This document shows, one piece after another, positions 59,199 through 64,000 of a stretch of DNA of 64,000 bases (its first letter is position 1; each line of letters starts with the position of its first letter). The position numbers and the translations under genes were made by a program. Under the pieces are notes generated by a model. That model saw only the letters and a program-made list of their open reading frames with translations, was not told the origin of the DNA and searched no databases. The DNA is from Cichorium intybus (lineage: Eukaryota; Streptophyta; Magnoliopsida; Asterales; Asteraceae), in NCBI GenBank assembly GCA_023525715.1, contig CM042016.1, positions 80,025,382 through 80,089,381 on the forward strand. The letters are read 5' to 3'.

Positions 59199-59340
59199 GA
59201 CCGCGCTGCGGTTTTCTTACTTGCGCGACGCGGGTTCTTAAACCAACCCGATGCGCAGGGGTTTTTTTGTGACACACGCGCCGCGGGTCTTGCAATTGCG
59301 CGACGCGGGAATCGATCGGTCGGTTTTCTCCTATATTAAG
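59199..59340 (+). promoter_or_regulatory. Candidate internal promoter for the env-like ORF
   Basis: Four GC-rich words (59199 CCGCGCTGCGG, 59223 GCGCGACGCGG, 59277 CGCGCCGCGGG, 59298 GCGCGACGCGG) precede CTATATTAAGG (59331-59341). This is the same arrangement as in the LTR promoter (54814-54960). A short leader with ACTATTCACACACACC follows. Confidence 0.55.
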
Positions 59341-59436
59341 GTAAGCCGCGACACTATTCACACACACCACGACTCGGACCTCTGATCAACAAAAATTCTC
59401 GCGTTTTTTCTTGCTCATTTCCTTGGCACTACTACG

Positions 59437-59762
59437 GTATGTCATTCTAACTATCTATTACTCGTTTAAACTAGTGATTAGGTAGTTAATTTGAGTGATT
59501 TGTTCAAAAAAGTTCAAAACTTAGAAATCGCCAATGCTGACTCATAGGGTGTTTGTTTCGCCAAATAGATACCCTAGATGAGTTAGTTGGCACTTAGGCT
59601 ACCCTGTGGTGTATTTGGATTGAGTTTAAACAGGTTAAAATTCGATTTGGGGTTGGTTTTTGGAAACAGGCGCTCGCCGCGCCGCGCCCTTACTCTTGGG
59701 CCGCGCTGCGGTGCGGTGGAGTAGATGAAGGACTTAATTTGAAAAAATTTTCGTTTGTGCAG
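59437..59762 (+). other. Candidate 5' UTR intron of the env-like transcript
   Basis: The donor CG/GTATGT at 59437 and acceptor TTTGTGCAG at 59760-59762 enclose 326 bp, T-rich toward the acceptor. The ATG of the env-like ORF is four bases after the acceptor. Predicted from consensus only. Confidence 0.45.
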
Positions 59763-59765
59763 ATC

Positions 59766-60892
59766 ATGTTCATACTAAACCACGACTTCCTCCAGTTTCC
59801 AAAGGGGCCAGGGGCCGCTACTGAGTACAGATCGCGGAGAGACGCGTTGACGAGTCGCCGGGTTCTTGAGGCGACCATTATTGACAGGGCCATCCTCGGA
59901 AAGGCCGGGTTATGGGGCGAGATAGAGCCGTTTCTACACCGCACCTGGACCCATGGGGATGCATCCTTCACATGTCGGGGCTAGGACAGGTTCATGGCCA
60001 CCGACGAGGATGTCGTATATACGAAGCTCCTCCTGGAGTTCCTTTCCATCATTGAGTACGTGCCGAGGGCGACGGACCCGGGGCGAGGTTGATCCGATTT
60101 AGGTTGGGAGGCGTGCACCGGGAGTGCAGCCTTCGGGAGTTCGCCAGACGCACGGGGATATACGTGGAGGCGGATTTCCAGCACCGCCATTTTCCCCAGT
60201 TCTTCGAGGCATGTATTCAGGGGCAGCCAGAGCGGGCTGCCAACATGGAGGTTTGGGCACCGTTGTCCAACATTATCTATGAGGCAGGGACCTCCCGGGA
60301 GAGCCACCTCCGCGACCCACTCCACCGCCTCATGCACCGCATCGTCTCCACCTCCATCATGCAGCGAGAGGGGGGCGAGAAGGTGTCTGGGGAGGACATG
60401 TTGTTTTTCTGGGTTCTCCTCGACCCCTCCAGGTTCATCCACCTTCCCTACGCCCTAGCAGTCGCCCTATCCACCCGTGCGACGGGTGCCTCCACCAGCA
60501 CTCCTCTGGGCCGGGGATACTTAATCACCCGCCTGGCCCGATCGTACCGGATCCTCACAGCCAGGACTGTTGCCACCTTGACCGCTTTACCTCCATCTCG
60601 TACTACTGCGCGAGCTCTGGAGAAGATGGGGCTGATCGAGCAGCAACGCCCGGGACAGTTCATCCGGGCACCGACAGAGCCACCCCAGGACCCCCAGCCG
60701 GCATACACTCAGCCTAGCAGGAGACGCCGGAGAGCACCCGCACCAGAGCCAGCGCCAGCAGAGCCACAGCCACAGGAGGACTCAGCGGCCATCCACCGAT
60801 TGGAGGTCAGAGTCACGAGGATTGAGGACCAGCTTGAGTGGATCGGGAAGGTACTTTTACAGATCGCATCAGCGCAGGGTCAGCGCTCCTGA
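59766..60892 (+). pseudogene. Env-like (ATHILA ORF1-like) reading frame, broken
   Basis: It opens at ATG 59766 (MFILNHDFLQFPKGPGAATE). A TAG at 59982 and a one-base loss near 60085 interrupt it. The second part (60089-60892) has RFRLGGVHRECSLREFARR, VSGEDMLFFWVLLDP and a Pro/Arg-rich tail with a final coiled coil (IHRLEVRVTRIEDQLEWIG). Position and motifs fit the ATHILA ORF1 family found downstream of pol; its function is unproven and no membrane segment is evident. GC content is much higher than in the surroundings. Lesions are described only. Confidence 0.7.
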
Positions 60893-61973
60893 CCATTCCC
60901 AGCCAGAGCCCACGATCACGAGGCTAGATCCTCCAGGCCACCAGGTGGCAGTTGATGTCTTTTTCTTTTTCTTTTATTTTTTGGGATATATGTACTGAAT
61001 CTATGACACACCTTTATATTTTGTCTGTTTATATTTTATATTTGTTATGTTTGCTTTTAATGTTTTGTTGAGTCATGCATGTTATGCCAAATGAGAAGGA
61101 GTTGTCTCAGACAAGTGTGGGGTCACCGTGCCCCTCCACTTGTCTTGACCACCGGCGTGTTCATTGTAGCGCTACAACTCCGGAATGCAGAAATCAAGAA
61201 TTCTGTTTGTTCGCAATTATACCTGTGATACTGAGTACCAACCAAGCAATCTACCGTCCAAAGGGGTAACTCTTTCTCCCTTGTTCTAAATATTTTCTGT
61301 ACAACGGGGACGCTGTACGGTTTTAAGTGTGGGGTGTGGTCTGTCGAAAGAGTAGTTTTTTGAAATTTTTGCAGAAATGACCAATTTTCAAATTTTTAGC
61401 AACTTTTTCAAAATTTTTACTAAACTGTAATTTTGAAACGAATGGTTTGTGATTGTGATAGCATTAGTATTTTTCAAGAAATACTGTTTATTTGTGATCA
61501 TGCTATTAGTTAGTTAAATAAGTTGAGTTTTATGAGTTTAGAAGATTGAGTTGTTTTAGGATTGGAATTTAGGAAGGAAATGTCAATCTGTGGCCTTTGT
61601 TGTTCGAGCCGGTAGGTCTAAAATAGGTGGGGCTTATGCACCTTGCCACCTAAGATCGTCTGGTCTGGGATGGTATTTCCGAAAGCTCGCTACACGGACA
61701 GCATCGAAAGTCATGGACAATTCCTTAATGGCCTTTAGAATCTGAATGAGTAAGTACACTTCATTGTGTACAGAAAATTTGTAATCAAGGGTTCTCTAGA
61801 AAGCCATGAGTTCCAAAGAACAATTCAATTATGTTTTCGAGAACTATTCCACTCTAACTCATGGGGCAATAAGCTTTGAAACTAAACACAGTCAAAAAAT
61901 TGTTTGAGTCTTAGTTAGAACTTATTAAAAACTCTCTTGCTTGGGGACAAGCAAGGCACAAGTGTGGGGTGTT
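60893..61973 (+). other. 3' non-coding region with repeated PPT-like words
   Basis: No gene. AAGTGTGGGGT is present at about 61113, 61325 and 61960, and once upstream at 59163. The last copy, after GGGGACAAGCAAGGCAC, is directly before the 3' LTR and is the working polypurine tract. Confidence 0.7.
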
Positions 61974-63084
61974 TGACAACGCCAAGTGATATCAAGTATT
62001 TTAGGCGTTGTTGAGCCCTATTCTTGATGAAATTATATCAGATATATCTTGGTATTCTCACTTTTCGTGCCAGGACTTGTTTGGAAGAAAAGAATGAAAA
62101 CAGGGACTAAAAGCGTGCAAATTGGAGAAATTTTGGAAAGGAATGAAAAATCAAGGAAATACGTACGCGCGCCGTGGGAATTAATAACGCGCGACGCGGG
62201 TCAAAGGCGGTGAACCAAATTCAAAGGCCGAGAAAATGGGATCTGATAAGTACGCGCGCCGCGGGATCCTCATATGCGCGGCGCGGCTACGGTAAATTTC
62301 AACTATAAATAGAGGCATTTACAGCCGAAAACCCGAGCAAAACCCTGGTGAAGAATCGACCGTAGAGGCTCTTTGACTCCAAGAATTCGTTTTCAGCAAC
62401 CAACTTTTGGTATTTCAGGTTTTATAATTTAATTTCCTTTTGGTAGTAAGTAGCATTTGTAGCTAAGGTCTTTGGGAGTGACAACCACTGACTTTGAGCA
62501 CTTTAGTTTTCTGTTTTACATCATTGGTTACTGTATTGGACCATTGGAATTCAGTTTTGGTTAATGAAAATCATTTGGTTACAATTAATCTTAGTTTTTC
62601 GGTGTTTTGATGCTTGTGTTTGATTGTGTTTGTTTGGGTTGTGTTTGGATGTTATTTTGACCTTTTCAGACTGTTTCCCTTGCTGAAATTAGTAGCCAAC
62701 TAGGTTAGTCTTAGGCATTGAACTTTGGCCAGTAACTATTCAGTTGGGCTGTAGCTATTGGTTTAGGTTATACCTTGTTTAGTTTGGATGTTTTGGATGC
62801 TTTTGATTGCTTCTGATTCAGAGATGCACTTCTGATTTCAGAAAGTAACTAGGCTTGTTTGAGTTGAGTTTAGCTTATGCTTGGCTTGACTTTGTTTGGT
62901 TATTGCTTTTGGGTAGTTGAGAACTTAGAAACTAGGTCCTCCGACTGTAGCGTGACACTACAATTTGGTAATCTGTCATCTGGTCTAACCACGAAGCTCC
63001 TGCGGATCGACCCTGACTAACACTGTGCTAGTGTGTGTGTTAGGTTTTTCTTATTTTTGACCGCATGACGACCTAGGCGTGTTA
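61974..63084 (+). repeat. 3' LTR of the Athila-like element
   Basis: The LTR is 1111 bp. It ends GTGTTA where the 5' LTR has GTGTCA, then the GCAGA target copy. About 35 differences and one short indel separate it from 54623-55735. Confidence 0.9.
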
Positions 63085-64000
63085 GCAGATACTTGAGTAT
63101 GTTCATAACCGCAATCCAATGTGCCTTTCCAGGATTACCCTGGAACCGACTAACCATGCTCAGTGCAAAGGATACGTCGGGACGAGTACATGTCATAGCA
63201 TACTTGATCGACCCTACTGCCGAGGCATAAGGTACCCGACTCATCTCAGCTATTTCCTCATCGGTACTCGGACTTTGAGTCTTACTCAATTTTGCATTAC
63301 TTTGGATTGGTAGCTCTTCCTTCTTTGAATTTTCCATGTTAAACCTTTTTAACACCTTTTCTAAATATGTACACTGGCTCAGACCTATTAATTTTCTTTT
63401 TCTATCTCTAAGTATTCTTATCCCGAGAATATAGGCAGCTTCTCCAAGGTCTTTCATGGTGAAACATTTCCCGAGCCAAGACTTGACATCTTGAAAGGTC
63501 GGAATATCTTTTCCCATGAGCAGTATGTCATCAACATACAGCACTAGAAAAGTGACTATACTCCCACTAGCCTTGACATATACACACGACTCATCTTCAT
63601 TCCTAGAGAAGCCAAATTCTTTGACTTTCTCATGGAAGCAAAGATTCCAGCTGCGAGATGCTTGTTTCAATACGTAGATTAATCTTTCAAGCTTACACAC
63701 TTTATCAGGGTGCTTTGTGTCTACAAAACCTTCTGGCTGATTCATGTAAACATCCTCAGTCAGTTTCTCGTTAAGGAAAGCGGTTTTGACATCCATCTAC
63801 CAAATTTCATAATCATGAAACATAGCTATGGCAAGCATTATCCTGATTGACTTAATCTTGGCTACTGGTGAGAAGGTTTCATCATAGTCAACCCCCAGGG
63901 TTTGAGTGAATCCCTTCGCAACCAGCCGAGCTTTATAAGTATGTACTTTACCATCCATGTCGGTCTTCTTCTTGAAGATCCACTTGCACCCGACTGTCTT
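63085..64000 (-). pseudogene. Copia-5 reverse transcriptase (one stop seen)
   Basis: Read from 64000 down: KKKTDMDGKVHTYKARLVAK at the RT start, then FHDYEIW and a TAG at 63797-63799 where relatives have glutamine. MDVKTAFLNEKLTEDVYMNQ, the FLVLYVDDILLMG catalytic box and LGEAAYILGIRI follow, and the segment ends NILKYL at 63085. The open frame runs on to 63017, but its last 22 residues come from the Athila-like LTR. The motifs are of Tork type, close to Copia-3. Confidence 0.85.

Larger units (their letters stand above)
54623..63084 (+). mobile_element. Athila-like Ty3-gypsy element lacking RT, RNase H and integrase
   Basis: An 8462 bp element with LTRs of 1113 and 1111 bp and perfect target copies GCAGA (54618-54622 and 63085-63089). 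The PBS is of tRNA-Asp type. The interior holds gag, an aspartic protease, a short coiled-coil tail, a conserved GGGAGGCAACCCA motif, an env-like (ATHILA ORF1-like) frame, and a repeated PPT. No RT, RNase H or integrase motif is present anywhere, so it must rely on a partner element. The LTRs differ at about 35 positions (about 3 percent, by eye). Confidence 0.9.
52449..64000 (-). mobile_element. Copia-5: Tork-like copia element, host of the Athila-like element (cut by window edge)
   Basis: On the minus strand this is RT (64000-63085), then RNase H (54622-54079), a 0.85 kb non-coding region, PPT and 3' LTR (52449-53228). The RT frame runs without a break across the GCAGA target site once the Athila-like element is removed (NILKYL to RRTKNM). 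Gag, integrase and the 5' LTR lie beyond the window. Confidence 0.85.

Noticed and set aside
60448..60708. Minus-strand frame in the GC-rich env-like region
   Set aside because: It is a shadow; the plus-strand frame has the ATHILA ORF1-like motifs.
63017..63084. Last 22 residues of the Copia-5 RT frame
   Set aside because: They are encoded by the 3' LTR of the Athila-like element.

Overview
The window is a plant (angiosperm) nuclear repeat block. Almost every base belongs to an LTR retrotransposon, and most elements are inserted into one another. Two SIRE/Maximus-type Ty1-copia elements, several Tork-group copia elements, a Tekay/Del-like Ty3-gypsy element and an Athila-like gypsy element point to a large-genome eudicot. 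Asteraceae is a guess from the element mix, not something the sequence proves. No intact host gene was found. The only host-like coding sequence is a short Agenet (Tudor-like) pseudogene at 6315-6731.

Layout, left to right. Copia-1 (1-1444, + strand) is a 3' end with its LTR, inserted in Copia-2. Copia-2 (1445-6195, - strand) is a 5' leader and 5' LTR, and it carries a 1.9 kb gypsy-type solo LTR (2554-4440, TSD ATACT). The Agenet pseudogene follows. Sire-1 (about 6740-38098, - strand) is an old, heavily mutated SIRE-type element with its 5' LTR at the right; no 3' LTR was found. Sire-2 (9935-32364, + strand, TSD CATCT) is inserted in the integrase of Sire-1 and has gag, pol and a 3.4 kb env-like region. 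Copia-3 (15352-24221, - strand, TSD GCATT) is inserted in Sire-2; it is young, with 11 substitutions between two 1080 bp LTRs.

The right part begins with Copia-4 (about 38099-52448, + strand), a broken copia element. It is interrupted by a complete Tekay-like gypsy element (38290-47093, TSD GTTAA) and by a copia solo LTR (51318-52033). Copia-5 (52449 to the window end, - strand) is interrupted by an Athila-like element (54623-63084, TSD GCAGA). That element has gag, protease and an env-like ORF but no reverse transcriptase, RNase H or integrase.

How the parts work together. Each element supplies LTR promoters, a primer-binding site next to the 5' LTR (initiator-Met type in the copia and Tekay-like elements, Asp type in the Athila-like one), a gag-pol polyprotein, and a polypurine tract before the 3' LTR. 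Every coding region has at least one lesion, so nothing here looks autonomous now. The most interesting points are: the pol-less Athila-like element, whose env-like ORF appears to have a private promoter built from the same GC-rich motifs as the LTR plus a 5' UTR intron; a TATA box ahead of the Sire-2 env-like region; perfect inverted repeats at the TATA boxes of both SIRE-type LTRs; and a Tekay-like element with fresh LTRs around a long-dead pol. All alignments and counts were made by eye.
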